A program made the position numbers and the translations under genes. A DNA stretch of 64,000 bases, taken from positions 1 to 64,000 of the forward strand of contig NZ_BAABHF010000022.1 in assembly GCF_039541955.1 (NCBI RefSeq). The letters are read 5' to 3'. Source of the stretch: Actinoallomurus oryzae (lineage in GTDB: Bacteria; Actinomycetota; Actinomycetes; Streptosporangiales; Streptosporangiaceae). A model generated the notes under the pieces. It saw only the letters and a program-made list of their open reading frames with translations, had not been told where the DNA came from and made no database searches. Below, one piece after another: positions 1-8,126 of the stretch; within the stretch, counting starts at the first letter, position 1, and the number at the start of each line of letters is the position of its first letter.

Positions 1-169
1 CCGCCAGCTCATGCGACAACCGCCGCTGAGCATCCGGCCCCAACGGCTCCTTCACCACAACAGAACGTTCGGCGCAGAAAAGGCGCGTAACGCGCGTTCG
101 TTCGCTCTCGTGGAGTATCTCCACCCGGTCGGGCGGATCCCGGCCCGGGAACACGTCGTCCGCCCCCAT
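1..169 (-). CDS. Serine/threonine protein kinase, N-terminal fragment (runs off left edge)
   Basis: Only the first 56 codons lie in the window. The ATG at 169 is preceded by GGGGGGAGG eight bases upstream, an excellent ribosome site. The fragment reads like subdomains I-II of an actinobacterial Hanks-type kinase: a short leader, a LHESERTRV stretch in the position of the glycine loop, then VVVKEP, where the lysine would be the ATP-anchoring residue, followed by a helix-C-like start (AQRRLSHELA). Kinases with this opening are often very large fusions to an AAA ATPase and sensor module, but nothing in the window shows the rest. Assignment rests on motif resemblance in a short fragment. Confidence 0.55.
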   Translation of the reverse strand, partial: MGADDVFPGRDPPDRVEILHESERTRVTRLFCAERSVVVKEPLGPDAQRRLSHELA

Positions 170-275
170 CCGGCACCTCCCCCCGCTGGTCGGACCCGGT
201 TAATATCCTGTCTACACCTAGTTTGAGCAGGTGTGATGCCCACCACGATGACCTCGGACAGCGGGCCCCGGATCA

Positions 276-1286
276 TCAGCCCGGCCCGGTGTCCGCGTAC
301 CGGGTGAGACGTCGCGCCAGATCGTTCACGAGACCGCGCAGCTCGCCCGGCTGCTCGATCACGAACGGTCGGTCCAGCGCGGCGAGCCGGGGCGGGATCC
401 ACTCCAGCCGCTCGGCGCGGAGCCGGACGCGGCACCAGCCCTCGCTCCGAACCGCCTCGTCCTTCGACCGCGGAGGCGCCGACGGGACTTCGTCGACGAT
501 CGCGACTCCCTCCGGGAACTGCGAACGGATGCGGTCGACAGTGGCCTGCGCCCGAAACGTGACCTCGTGCGCCCACGGCGTCCGCGCGAGGCCGGTCAGC
601 ACGTGGGCCGCGGCGTCGAAGTCCTCGGGCTGGTCGAACGAGCCGGACAGCACCTCGACGTGTTCGATCCGATCGACCCGGAACGTCCGCACCTGCCCGC
701 TGATCGAGTCCGCGCCGGCGACGTACCACCGGCCGGAGTGGGCGACGAGGCCGTACGGGTGAACGACCCGCCGGCTGCGCCGCTCGTCGCGGGCGTGGTA
801 CCGCATCTCGACCGGGCGCCGGTCCCAGGCGGCCTCGGCGAGGCTCAGCAGGACCCGCCCGCCCGGACCGGTGACGGCGTCGTCGGCCGGCGCGGTGAAG
901 CGCGCCGTCGCGAGCAGCGCGGTCAACCGGCGGCCGAGCGGCCGGGGCAGCACGCGCCGGATCTTGGCGGTGGCCGTGTCGGCGGCCGCGGCCGAGGTCG
1001 CCCCGAGCCCCGTCCGCCGTACGGTCATCAGGCCGAGCAGCGCGGCCAGCGCTTCGTCGTCGGTCAGCATCAGCGGAGGCATCCGGTACCCCGGAGCGAG
1101 CCGGTAGCCCCCGTACCGGCCCCGTACCGACTCGACCGGCACGTCGAGGTCGACCAGGTGGTCGATATAGCGCCGGACCGTACGCGCGTCGACGCCCAGC
1201 CGCTCGGCGAGGCTCGCGAGGGGATGGACGCCGCCCGCCTGGAGGATCTCCAGGAGGGCGAGTACCCGAGCGGTAGGACGACTCAT
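276..1286 (-). CDS. WYL-domain transcriptional regulator (YafY family)
   Basis: 336-residue DNA-binding regulator of normal family length. Residues 1-60 form an HTH_11-type helix-turn-helix (LASLAERLGVDARTVRRYI), and residues about 140-320 are the WYL ligand-binding region with the RPVEMRYH and VDRIEHVEVL strands. WYL proteins sense small molecules or nucleic acid and usually control a neighbouring gene. It is divergent from the VOC gene at 1379, and the 93-bp gap contains a 25-bp imperfect palindrome (1306-1330), so it probably regulates itself and that gene. The ATG at 1286 opens directly into the HTH, which supports the start. Confidence 0.9.
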   Translation of the reverse strand: MSRPTARVLALLEILQAGGVHPLASLAERLGVDARTVRRYIDHLVDLDVPVESVRGRYGGYRLAPGYRMPPLMLTDDEALAALLGLMTVRRTGLGATSAAAADTATAKIRRVLPRPLGRRLTALLATARFTAPADDAVTGPGGRVLLSLAEAAWDRRPVEMRYHARDERRSRRVVHPYGLVAHSGRWYVAGADSISGQVRTFRVDRIEHVEVLSGSFDQPEDFDAAAHVLTGLARTPWAHEVTFRAQATVDRIRSQFPEGVAIVDEVPSAPPRSKDEAVRSEGWCRVRLRAERLEWIPPRLAALDRPFVIEQPGELRGLVNDLARRLTRYADTGPG

Positions 1287-1305
1287 GGCAGCAAGTCTCT
1301 CGCGA

Positions 1306-1330
1306 ATAGTGGACGGTTTCTGTCCAGTAT
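1306..1330. promoter_or_regulatory. Inverted repeat between WYL regulator and VOC gene (putative operator)
   Basis: ATAGTGGAC, seven bases, GTCCAGTAT: eight of nine positions pair. It lies midway between the divergent start codons. A possible -10 (TACAGT, 1337-1342) for the VOC gene sits just downstream, so a bound regulator would block or position polymerase. Operator function is inferred from position and symmetry only. Confidence 0.6.
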
Positions 1331-1378
1331 CCGGCCTACAGTCGGGCCGTCATCACCCGACAGAGGAGCTACGCGGCA

Positions 1379-1777
1379 ATGCACTTCGCTTCGATCCGCA
1401 TCATCACCGACGACGTCGACCGAATGATCGAGTTCTACGAGAAGGCCACGGGCCAGACGGCGAAGCGGTCCACGGACGACTTCGCCGAGGTCATCACCCC
1501 CACCGGGACCATCGCCCTCGCGAGCGCCCGTACGGTCCGGGCGCTCGGCCCGCACGCGCCCCGGCCGGCGGCCAACCAGAGCGTGATCATCGAGTTCCGC
1601 GTCGAGGACGTCGACCGCGAGTACGAGAACCTCAGGCGGTTCGACCCCGAGTTTGTGAACGAGCCCACGACGCAGCCCTGGGGAAACCGATCATTGCTGT
1701 TCAGGGACCCGGACGGCAACCTGGTCAACTTCTTCACCCCCGTCACCCCGGACGCTCTCAAGCGCTACGAGCGGTAG
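1379..1777 (+). CDS. VOC family protein (glyoxalase/bleomycin-resistance fold)
   Basis: 132-residue single-domain vicinal-oxygen-chelate protein. It opens with FASIRIITDDVDRMIEFYEKATG, the classic first beta-alpha-beta of the fold (split here by function: strand, then FYEKATG helix), and closes with LLFRDPDGNLVNFFTP, the metal-side strand. VOC proteins include glyoxalases, dioxygenases and antibiotic-binding proteins; substrate cannot be read from sequence. AGAGGAG precedes the ATG. Paired with the divergent WYL regulator, it may be a detoxification or drug-binding protein induced by the regulator's ligand. Confidence 0.85.
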   Translation: MHFASIRIITDDVDRMIEFYEKATGQTAKRSTDDFAEVITPTGTIALASARTVRALGPHAPRPAANQSVIIEFRVEDVDREYENLRRFDPEFVNEPTTQPWGNRSLLFRDPDGNLVNFFTPVTPDALKRYER

Positions 1778-1956
1778 TCCGTCCGGCCGCGCGCCGGCCG
1801 GCTCCCTCCGGGGTGCGCGGGTCGCCGGGGCGACGCGGTAAGACCGGGCCACCGCCTGGGGACGGACGCGGGAAGACTGCGGCATCGCCCGGGAACGGGA
1901 CGCGGTACGGCCGGGGGCGCCGGCCGTACCGTGTCCGTCCGGCCACCCGCTCCGCG

Positions 1957-2937
1957 TCAGGCCTGGGGCTGGGGGTTCCGGGGCCAGCCGTAGCGCTCCT
2001 GGTCCGACGGGCGTGGACCTTCGGGGCCGTCGCGGCCGACTCGCATCATGCGTGAGATCCGGACGATGCAGTAACGCCGCCCCAGCACCTCGAACACGGG
2101 GCCGGGCGAGGCTTCGACCTGCTCGGCGGCCTTCTTCCACTCGGCGAGTTCGCCGGGCGTCGCGGGGGCGCCTTCCCACGCACGGATGCGGGGCAGCGCC
2201 TCGACGAAGTGGAAGGCCAGGTTGGTGCGGGCCCTCTCGGGGCCGTCCGCGCCGGTGATCTGGCTGACGGAGTCGCCGTCGAACTCCACCACGTTGAACT
2301 CCGGCGGGAGCAGGATCACACCGGGGTGGGTGCGGATCGCGTGCCGCGCCTCGGTCATGACCGCCTCCGGGACCGGCTCGGGGAGCGGAGGCACCCAGCC
2401 GACCAGGTTCATCCGCATGCGCGCCTCCCACACCCCGGCCGGCGCCAGCGGGTCGATGGGGTGGCCTTCCAGGAGAGAGGCGCCGGAGGAGGGCGGGTCG
2501 ACGTCGGTCGGCCGGGGCGGCTCCATCACCCGGTCACCGATCAGGATGAACTTCTCGGCCCGCACGAGCCGGTAGCGCTTGTCGCCGATCTCCCACTCGT
2601 CCTTGGCGAGCTGCTCGCCGGACTCGGGGTCGAGCTTGCCGGCCGCCGCCAGCATCGCGCGCCGGACCTCCCGGTCGGTCTCGCGCTCTCTCGCCTCGAC
2701 GCGCAGGTGACTCGCCAAGCCGATCCGGGCCCCGTACGGGTCGTCTCCACCGACGGTGCCGATGCGCCAGGTGGTCCCAGACTGGATCGCGAACCCGAAG
2801 TCGGGCCCGCCTCCGGTGATGAACCGGGGGTACTCCCGCATCCGATCACCGAGATCCTTGTCCCGCATCGCCGCGACCGGGTCGAGATCGGCGACCACGT
2901 TGATGTGGTCGTACCCGGGCATCAGAGGAAAGGCCAT
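1957..2937 (-). CDS. Conserved hypothetical protein, DUF5954-like
   Basis: 326 residues, no signal peptide or membrane segment. The opening MPGYDHINVVADLDPVAAMR and the two-part layout (residues 20-130 and 180-310, each ending in a strand that reads IGDKRYRLVRAEKF or LGRRYCIVRISRMMR) resemble the DUF5954 family of streptomycetes and relatives. The repeated 'RxYRxVR' end suggests an internal duplication. Function is unknown. It stands alone between the VOC gene and the MFS transporter. The family name is from memory of the N-terminal pattern and is the weaker part of this call. Confidence 0.7.
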   Translation of the reverse strand: MAFPLMPGYDHINVVADLDPVAAMRDKDLGDRMREYPRFITGGGPDFGFAIQSGTTWRIGTVGGDDPYGARIGLASHLRVEARERETDREVRRAMLAAAGKLDPESGEQLAKDEWEIGDKRYRLVRAEKFILIGDRVMEPPRPTDVDPPSSGASLLEGHPIDPLAPAGVWEARMRMNLVGWVPPLPEPVPEAVMTEARHAIRTHPGVILLPPEFNVVEFDGDSVSQITGADGPERARTNLAFHFVEALPRIRAWEGAPATPGELAEWKKAAEQVEASPGPVFEVLGRRYCIVRISRMMRVGRDGPEGPRPSDQERYGWPRNPQPQA

Positions 2938-3092
2938 GGCCCCATACTGTCCGCAACCGCCCGATCACGCATCGCTTATCGCGATTTTGGCGCGGCCCCG
3001 CTCGGACGAGCGGCGCGGACGCGGTGGCGGTCTCGGCGCCGGTACCGGTCACGGGCCCGTACAGGTCGCGGTCCCGGTCGCGGGGACGGCGC

Positions 3093-4466
3093 TCACCGCT
3101 CCTCCCTGAGGTCGGACGCCTTCACGCCCAGCAGGAGCAGCGCGACGGCGAGGAGCACGATGCCCCCGCTGATCTGGAGACCGAGGGAGAGACTCCCGGT
3201 ACTGGCCTGGATGAAACCGAGCAGTGACGGCGATGCCGCGGCGGCGAACGACCCCATGGAGGTCACGACGGCGATGCCCGTGGCCGCCGTACGGTCGGAG
3301 AGGTAGATCGAGGGGATCGAGTAGAAGACCGTCAGCCCCGAGTAGTGGGCCGCCGCGAGGATCGCCAGGAGGACGACGACGAGGACGACGCTGTCGTGGA
3401 CCAACGAGATCGCGACCATCGCGAGCACGGCCACGAGCCAACTGGCGGCGGCGTGCCAGCGTCGTTCGAGCGTACGGTCGGAGTGCCGTCCGACGACCAC
3501 CATGACCACGATGCCGAGCAGCGGCGGCAGCGCGGAGAACAGGCCGAGGTTGAGGACATCCCCGACGCCGGCGTCGGCGATGATGCGAGGCGTCCAGAAG
3601 GACACGGCGTTCGCGAGGGTGTAGGCGCCGCAGGCGCACAGGCCGAGGATCCAGACCTTGCCGTCGCGCAACGCCGGCAGCAGGCCCTGGTGGCGGCCGT
3701 CGCGGACCCCGCCACCCTTGCGGATCTCGCCGCCCTTGCGCCCCTGGTCGGCCTCCAGGTCCGCGCGGACCGCCGCCTTCTGCGCGGGAGTGAGCCATTT
3801 CGCCTGTTCGGGCCCGTCGACCAGCCAGAAGAGCACCAGGATCGCCAGCAGGATCGGCGGGATGCCCTCGATCAGGAAGAGCCACTGCCAGTCGGCGAGC
3901 CCGGCCGCGCCGCCGAAGGTGTGCATGACGCCGCCGGACACGAGGGAGCCGAGCACCCCGGAGACCGGTACGCCCATGAAGAAGACCGCGGTCATCCGCG
4001 TACGGCGGGCCGAGGGGAACCAGCGGGACAGGAAGTACAGCGCGCCGGGGAAGAACCCGGCCTCGGCGACGCCGAGCAGGAAGCGGGCGACGCAGAAGGT
4101 GATCTCGTCCCGTACGAACAGGGTCGCGACGGTCACGACTCCCCACGAGCCCATGATCCGCACCAGCGTCTTACGCGCGCCGATCCGGGCGAGGAGCGCG
4201 TTGCTCGGCACCTCGAAGAGGATGAAGCCGACGAAGAACAGGGTCACCCCGAGGCCGTACACGGCGGGCCCGAAGCCCAGGTCCCGCTTCAGGCCCTGCT
4301 GAGCGATCCCGATGTTGGTGCGGTCGACGAAGCTGACGATGTAGCAGATGACGAGCAACGGCATGAGGCGCAGCGCGATCAGGCGATACGTGGCGGTACG
4401 GTCCACGGCGGGCTCGTCGAAGGCCGCCTGGTCGCGGGGTCCGGTAACGGCTGGAGGTTCGGCCAC
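3093..4466 (-). CDS. MFS transporter, anion:cation symporter (ACS) family
   Basis: 457 residues with about 12 hydrophobic segments. The FVDRTNIGIAQ motif after helix 1 is the ACS-family hallmark (phthalate, tartrate, glucarate and other organic-anion/H+ symporters), and RIGARKTL follows helix 2-3. A longer reading upstream exists, but GTG 4466 has GAAGGAG nine bases upstream and begins just before the conserved first helix. It is divergent from marR (4589) across a palindrome that overlaps a perfect minus-strand TTGACA -35 (4558-4553), so MarR probably represses it. Likely imports the carboxylate degraded by the operon at 5137. Confidence 0.88.
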   Translation of the reverse strand: MAEPPAVTGPRDQAAFDEPAVDRTATYRLIALRLMPLLVICYIVSFVDRTNIGIAQQGLKRDLGFGPAVYGLGVTLFFVGFILFEVPSNALLARIGARKTLVRIMGSWGVVTVATLFVRDEITFCVARFLLGVAEAGFFPGALYFLSRWFPSARRTRMTAVFFMGVPVSGVLGSLVSGGVMHTFGGAAGLADWQWLFLIEGIPPILLAILVLFWLVDGPEQAKWLTPAQKAAVRADLEADQGRKGGEIRKGGGVRDGRHQGLLPALRDGKVWILGLCACGAYTLANAVSFWTPRIIADAGVGDVLNLGLFSALPPLLGIVVMVVVGRHSDRTLERRWHAAASWLVAVLAMVAISLVHDSVVLVVVLLAILAAAHYSGLTVFYSIPSIYLSDRTAATGIAVVTSMGSFAAAASPSLLGFIQASTGSLSLGLQISGGIVLLAVALLLLGVKASDLREER

Positions 4467-4545
4467 GAGCTGCGACTCCTTCAGCAATGGGGCGGTGAGG
4501 GCTGGGTCGCCGAAGCGGCTGGGACGTGAGTGTGTGGGCCAGGTG

Positions 4546-4558
4546 TTGACTTTGTCAA
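4546..4558. promoter_or_regulatory. MarR operator 1 and divergent MFS/marR promoters
   Basis: TTGAC-TTT-GTCAA is a perfect palindrome. On the minus strand it supplies TTGACA (-35) for the MFS gene. On the plus strand it overlaps TTGTCA (4552-4557), followed 18 bases later by TAGGAT (4576-4581) and then, after seven bases, the marR ATG. The extended 15-mer GTTGACTTTGTCAAT matches the site at 5081-5095 at 12 of 15 positions. Confidence 0.75.
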
Positions 4559-4588
4559 TAGTCGACCGAGGCCGATAGGATCGGGCCC

Positions 4589-5074
4589 ATGGTCGAGCGC
4601 GCCGACGGCAAGGACCTCGTCCCCATCTCCGAGCTGCTGTCCTACCGCCTGTCGCGTACGTCATCGGCGCTGTCCCGCAGCGCCGCGCTGCGCTACCGGC
4701 GCGAGTTCGACGTCAGCCTGGGCGAGTGGCGCGCGATCGCCCTCATCGCATCGGACCCGACGCTGACGCTGGGCCGGCTCGCCCGGCGCGCCGGCCTCGA
4801 CAAGGCGCAGATGAGCCGGGTGGTCAGCAAGCTTACCGAGCGAGGGTTCGTCTACCGCACCACAGGGTCGGGGCGCACCTCGCAGCTGGCCCTCACCGAG
4901 ACGGGGATCGGCGTCTACCGCGGCCTGATCACCGCGGCGAACGAACGCGACGCGATGTTCCTCGGCGCCCTCTCCCCCGAAGAGAGCGAGGCGCTGCTGC
5001 GCGCGATCGACAAGCTCGCCGAGCTCGCACTGTCCCTCGAACGCCAGGAGCGGGAGCACGTCGGCGGCGACTGA
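4589..5074 (+). CDS. MarR family transcriptional regulator
   Basis: 161-residue winged-helix dimer. LGRLARRAGLDKAQMSRVVSKL (in two parts, residues about 60-85) is the recognition helix region, followed by GFVYRTTGSGRTSQLALTETG, the wing. MarR proteins release DNA when they bind aromatic or acyl-CoA ligands. There is no Shine-Dalgarno; a TAGGAT -10 ends seven bases before the ATG, so the mRNA is probably leaderless. Palindromes overlapping the -35 of its own/MFS promoters and of the degradation operon downstream suggest it autoregulates and controls both. Confidence 0.9.
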   Translation: MVERADGKDLVPISELLSYRLSRTSSALSRSAALRYRREFDVSLGEWRAIALIASDPTLTLGRLARRAGLDKAQMSRVVSKLTERGFVYRTTGSGRTSQLALTETGIGVYRGLITAANERDAMFLGALSPEESEALLRAIDKLAELALSLERQEREHVGGD

Positions 5075-5080
5075 CTTCGT

Positions 5081-5110
5081 GTTGACTTCATCAACGCTTT
5101 GGCATAGTTC
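5081..5110 (+). promoter_or_regulatory. MarR operator 2 and promoter of the CoA-degradation operon
   Basis: GTTGA-CTTCA-TCAAC (5081-5095) is palindromic and shares GTTGACTT..TCAA with operator 1. TTGACT (5082-5087), a 17-base spacer and TAGTTC (5105-5110) make a good sigma-70-type promoter, followed by GAGGAGGTG and the ATG at 5137. The operator sits on the -35, as expected for repression. Confidence 0.75.
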
Positions 5111-5136
5111 TTGGGCGTTGATGAGGAGGTGACTCG

Positions 5137-6078
5137 ATGACCGACGCGGTCACGATCTGTGAGTGCTTCGCACGCGACGGGCTCCAGCACGAACCGGCGT
5201 TCGTCCCCACGGAGACCAAGGTCGCTCTGCTGGAGGCGTTCGTCGCCGCCGGGTTCACCCGGATCGAGGCGACCAGCTACAGCCATCCGGAACGCGTCCC
5301 CGCGTTCGCCGACGCGAGCCGGGTGCTGACCGAGGTCACACGCCGTCCGGGCGTGGCCTTCAAGGCGACCTGCCCGAACCCGCGGGCCGTCCGCCGGGCG
5401 ATCGACGACCTGGACCACGGCGTGGGCGCCGAGGAACTCAGCCTGCTCGTCTCCGCCAGCGAGAGCCACACCGAGCGCAACCTCGGCACGACACGAGCCG
5501 GGCAGTGGGAGCGGGTCGCAGAGATGATCCGGCTGGCCGCGGGGCGGTTCCGGCTGATCGGCGTGGTCTCCGTCGCGTTCGGCTGCCCGTTCGAGGGAGA
5601 CGTCGACCCGGGCCGGGTCGCCGAGGACGTGGCGCGCTTCGCCGACCTGGGCGCGGACGCGGTCACGCTGGGGGACACGACCGGCGTGGCGACCCCGGGC
5701 GCGGTCGCGGCGATGTTCCGGCGGCTGGAACGCGAGCATCCCGGGCTCCCGGTGATCGCGCACTTCCACAACACCCGTGGCACGGGTATCGCGAACGCGG
5801 TCGCCGCCCTCGACGCCGGCTGCCGGCACTTCGACAGCGCGCTCGGCGGAGTCGGCGGCCACCCTTCGGCCATCACCTACGGCGCCGGGCTCACGGGCAA
5901 TGTCTGCACTGAGGACCTGGTGAGCCTGTTCGAGGCGATGGGCGTCGACACCGGGCTCGACATCGACGCGTTGGCCACCGCGTCACGGGCCTGCGAGGAG
6001 GCGCTGGGCAGGCCGCTCTACAGCATGGTCGCCCGCGCCGGCTTCGCCCGTACCGGCTTCGCCCGCTCCCGCGCCTGA
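5137..6078 (+). CDS. Hydroxymethylglutaryl-CoA lyase-like DRE-TIM aldolase
   Basis: 313 residues, the usual length. HMG-CoA lyases split 3-hydroxy-3-methylglutaryl-CoA into acetyl-CoA and acetoacetate. Seen here: ARDGLQ (catalytic Arg-Asp, residues 12-17), IEATSYSHPERVPAFAD, the metal-binding HFHNTRG (about residue 209), and GNVCTEDL near the end. Odd: the family signature loop GLGGCPY, which carries the catalytic cysteine, reads GGVGGHPSA here, so the cysteine is replaced by histidine. A related lyase with another branched 3-hydroxyacyl-CoA or free-acid substrate is therefore plausible. First gene of the MarR-controlled operon, strong ribosome site GAGGAGG. Confidence 0.82.
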   Translation: MTDAVTICECFARDGLQHEPAFVPTETKVALLEAFVAAGFTRIEATSYSHPERVPAFADASRVLTEVTRRPGVAFKATCPNPRAVRRAIDDLDHGVGAEELSLLVSASESHTERNLGTTRAGQWERVAEMIRLAAGRFRLIGVVSVAFGCPFEGDVDPGRVAEDVARFADLGADAVTLGDTTGVATPGAVAAMFRRLEREHPGLPVIAHFHNTRGTGIANAVAALDAGCRHFDSALGGVGGHPSAITYGAGLTGNVCTEDLVSLFEAMGVDTGLDIDALATASRACEEALGRPLYSMVARAGFARTGFARSRA

Positions 6079-6101
6079 CGCCGCACTACCGAGGAGACTT
6101 C

Positions 6102-6872
6102 GTGACCGCCACCACCGGCGAGAACAGGGCCGGCACCGGTGCCCAGTCCGAGCAGGTGCTGCTCGTCGAGGACCGCGACGCCGTCCGCGTTCTCACCCTC
6201 AACCGCCCCCACAAGCGCAACGCGCTGAACACCGCGCTGACCCGGGCCCTGAACGACGCGCTGACCACGGCCGACCGCGACCCGGGCGTGCGCGCCGTCG
6301 TGCTCACCGGCAACGGGCGCGGCTTCTGCGCGGGCGCCGACCTGTCGGAGTTCTCCGCGCTGACCCCCGACAACCCCGAAGCCGTCCTCGAGCGCGCGGA
6401 TCTCACCGCCCGCCTGCAGACCCGGATGCAGCGGATGGGCGTCCCGGTGGTGGCCGCCGTGCGCGGCGCCGCCGTCGGCGGTGGAGCGGGGCTCGCCATC
6501 GGCGCGGACATGACCGTCGCCGGCACCGACCTGAAGTTGGGCTATCCCGAGTTGCGGCACTCCATCGTTCCCGCGCTCGTGATGACCGGCCTCCAGCGCC
6601 AGCTCGGCCGCAAGCTCGCGTTCGAGATGATCAGCACGGGACGGCTGCTCACGGCCGCCGAAGCCGCCGAGCAGGGCCTGGTCAACCGCGTCGTCGAGCC
6701 GGATGAGGTGGTGCCGGCGGCGATGGAGGTCGCGCGGCAGTGGGCCGCCGTGGAGCCCCGCGCGATCCGGGCCGCGAAGGACCTGTTCTACCGTGTCGCC
6801 GACCTGCCCACCGAGGCGGCGATGCGCGCCGGTCAGGACGTCAACGCGCTGATGCGCGGGTTCCGCCGATGA
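6102..6872 (+). CDS. Enoyl-CoA hydratase/isomerase family protein
   Basis: 256-residue crotonase. NRPHKRNALN, FCAGADLSEF and RGAAVGGGAGLAIGAD (oxyanion-hole loops) are present. Of the two glutamates used by true enoyl-CoA hydratases, the one in the GGGxE position is glycine here, while the one in GYPELRHS is kept, so it may isomerise, hydrolyse or hydrate by a single-base mechanism. GTG start with CGAGGAGA upstream. Second gene of the operon; its stop overlaps a 20-codon mini-gene that leads into the CoA-transferase. Confidence 0.86.
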   Translation: MTATTGENRAGTGAQSEQVLLVEDRDAVRVLTLNRPHKRNALNTALTRALNDALTTADRDPGVRAVVLTGNGRGFCAGADLSEFSALTPDNPEAVLERADLTARLQTRMQRMGVPVVAAVRGAAVGGGAGLAIGADMTVAGTDLKLGYPELRHSIVPALVMTGLQRQLGRKLAFEMISTGRLLTAAEAAEQGLVNRVVEPDEVVPAAMEVARQWAAVEPRAIRAAKDLFYRVADLPTEAAMRAGQDVNALMRGFRR

Positions 6873-6931
6873 GCGAGCGAATCAACGAACACGCGCGCCT
6901 GGTCTCTCCGCCGACGCAGGAGGACTCATGA
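6869..6931 (+). CDS. 20-codon bridging mini-ORF between crotonase and CoA-transferase
   Basis: Reads MSERINEHARLVSPPTQEDS. Its ATG overlaps the crotonase stop (ATGA, 6869-6872), and its own TGA overlaps the ATG of the CaiB gene (ATGA, 6928-6931). It has no ribosome site of its own, so ribosomes ending the crotonase could restart here and then deliver directly to caiB. The first 12 bases, ATGAGCGAGCGA, are repeated exactly at the caiB start, so it could equally be the relic of a duplicated start. Existence of the reading frame is certain; translation is inferred. Confidence 0.4.
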   Translation: MSERINEHARLVSPPTQEDS

Positions 6932-8124
6932 GCGAGCGACCGCCGCTGGCCGGCGTCACCGTCCTCGACTTCTCCCGGGTGCTCGCCGCGCCGATGGCCA
7001 CCCAGATCCTCGCCGAGCTCGGCGCGACCGTGGTGAAGGTCGAACGGCCGCGCAGCGGGGACGAGACGCGCGGGTTCGAGCCACGGCTGCCCCACGGGGA
7101 GAGCGCCTACTTCTTCGCGTTCAACCGCGGGAAGCGCTCGATCACCCTCGACCTCAAGCACCCGGACGGCCGCGACCTCGCCCGCCGCCTGGCCTCCCGC
7201 GTCGACGTCGTCGTGGAGAACTTCCTGCCCGGGACGATGGATCGGCTCGGACTCGGCTACGCGGAGCTGTCCGCGGACAACCCCCGCCTCGTCTACGTCT
7301 CGGCGACGGGCTTCGGCCAGACCGGCCCGAACCGCGACCGCAAGGGTTATGACACCGTCTTCCAGGCGCTGTCCGGGGTGATGGCGATGACCGGCTCCCC
7401 GGACGGCCCGCCGGCCAAGGCCGGGGTCCCGGTGGCCGACATGACCTCCGGCCTGTGGGTGGCGATCGCCGTACTCACCGGGCTCATGGGCCGGGCGACG
7501 GGCGGCCGCGGCCGCCATCTCGACGTCGCGATGATGGACGTCCAGCTCAGCCTGCACGCCCTCAACGCGGCGCGGCTGTTCGCCCTCGACGAGGACCCCG
7601 TGCGTACCGGCACCGAACATCCTGGACGCGTCCCGTCGGCCGCGTTCCGCGCCGCCGACGGCGGGTGGCTGCACATCAGCGGCAGCGACCAGCACTGGGT
7701 GCCCCTGTGCACCATCCTCGGGCTGCACGACCTCGCCGCCGACCCCGCCCTGCGGAACAACGCCGGCCGGGTCGCCGAGCGCGAACGCGTCATGCGGGCG
7801 CTCACCGAGGCGATCGCCACCCGCGACCGCGAGCCGCTGGTCAAGGAACTGCGCGCCGCCGACGTGCCGGTCGGCGAGGTACGGGGCGTACGGGAGGCGC
7901 TGGCGGATCCGCACACGGCGGCGCGGGCCATGGTCACCGCCTTCGAGCACCCCACCGAGGGCACCTTCCCCGCCCTGCGCACCCCGTTGCGGGAGACCGC
8001 GTCTCCCCCGCCCGATCCGGCCCCGCCGCCGCTGCTGGGTGCCGACACCGACGCCGTCCTGACCGACCTGCTCGGGCTCACGCCCGCCGAGGTCGCCGAC
8101 CTGCGCACCGAAGGGGTGATCTGA
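6928..8124 (+). CDS. CaiB/BaiF family CoA-transferase
   Basis: 398 residues, the family norm. Class III CoA-transferases move CoA between carboxylic acids as interlocked dimers. Visible: VLDFSRVLAAPMATQILAE, VVKVERPRSGDETRG, KRSITLDLKHPDGR, and VVENFLPGTMDRLG (the catalytic Asp region lies near residue 170, VADMTSGLW). Ribosome site GCAGGAGGA. In the operon it most likely activates the incoming acid by taking CoA from a pathway intermediate, alongside the ligase at 8918. Confidence 0.92.
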   Translation: MSERPPLAGVTVLDFSRVLAAPMATQILAELGATVVKVERPRSGDETRGFEPRLPHGESAYFFAFNRGKRSITLDLKHPDGRDLARRLASRVDVVVENFLPGTMDRLGLGYAELSADNPRLVYVSATGFGQTGPNRDRKGYDTVFQALSGVMAMTGSPDGPPAKAGVPVADMTSGLWVAIAVLTGLMGRATGGRGRHLDVAMMDVQLSLHALNAARLFALDEDPVRTGTEHPGRVPSAAFRAADGGWLHISGSDQHWVPLCTILGLHDLAADPALRNNAGRVAERERVMRALTEAIATRDREPLVKELRAADVPVGEVRGVREALADPHTAARAMVTAFEHPTEGTFPALRTPLRETASPPPDPAPPPLLGADTDAVLTDLLGLTPAEVADLRTEGVI

Positions 8125-8126
8125 CG

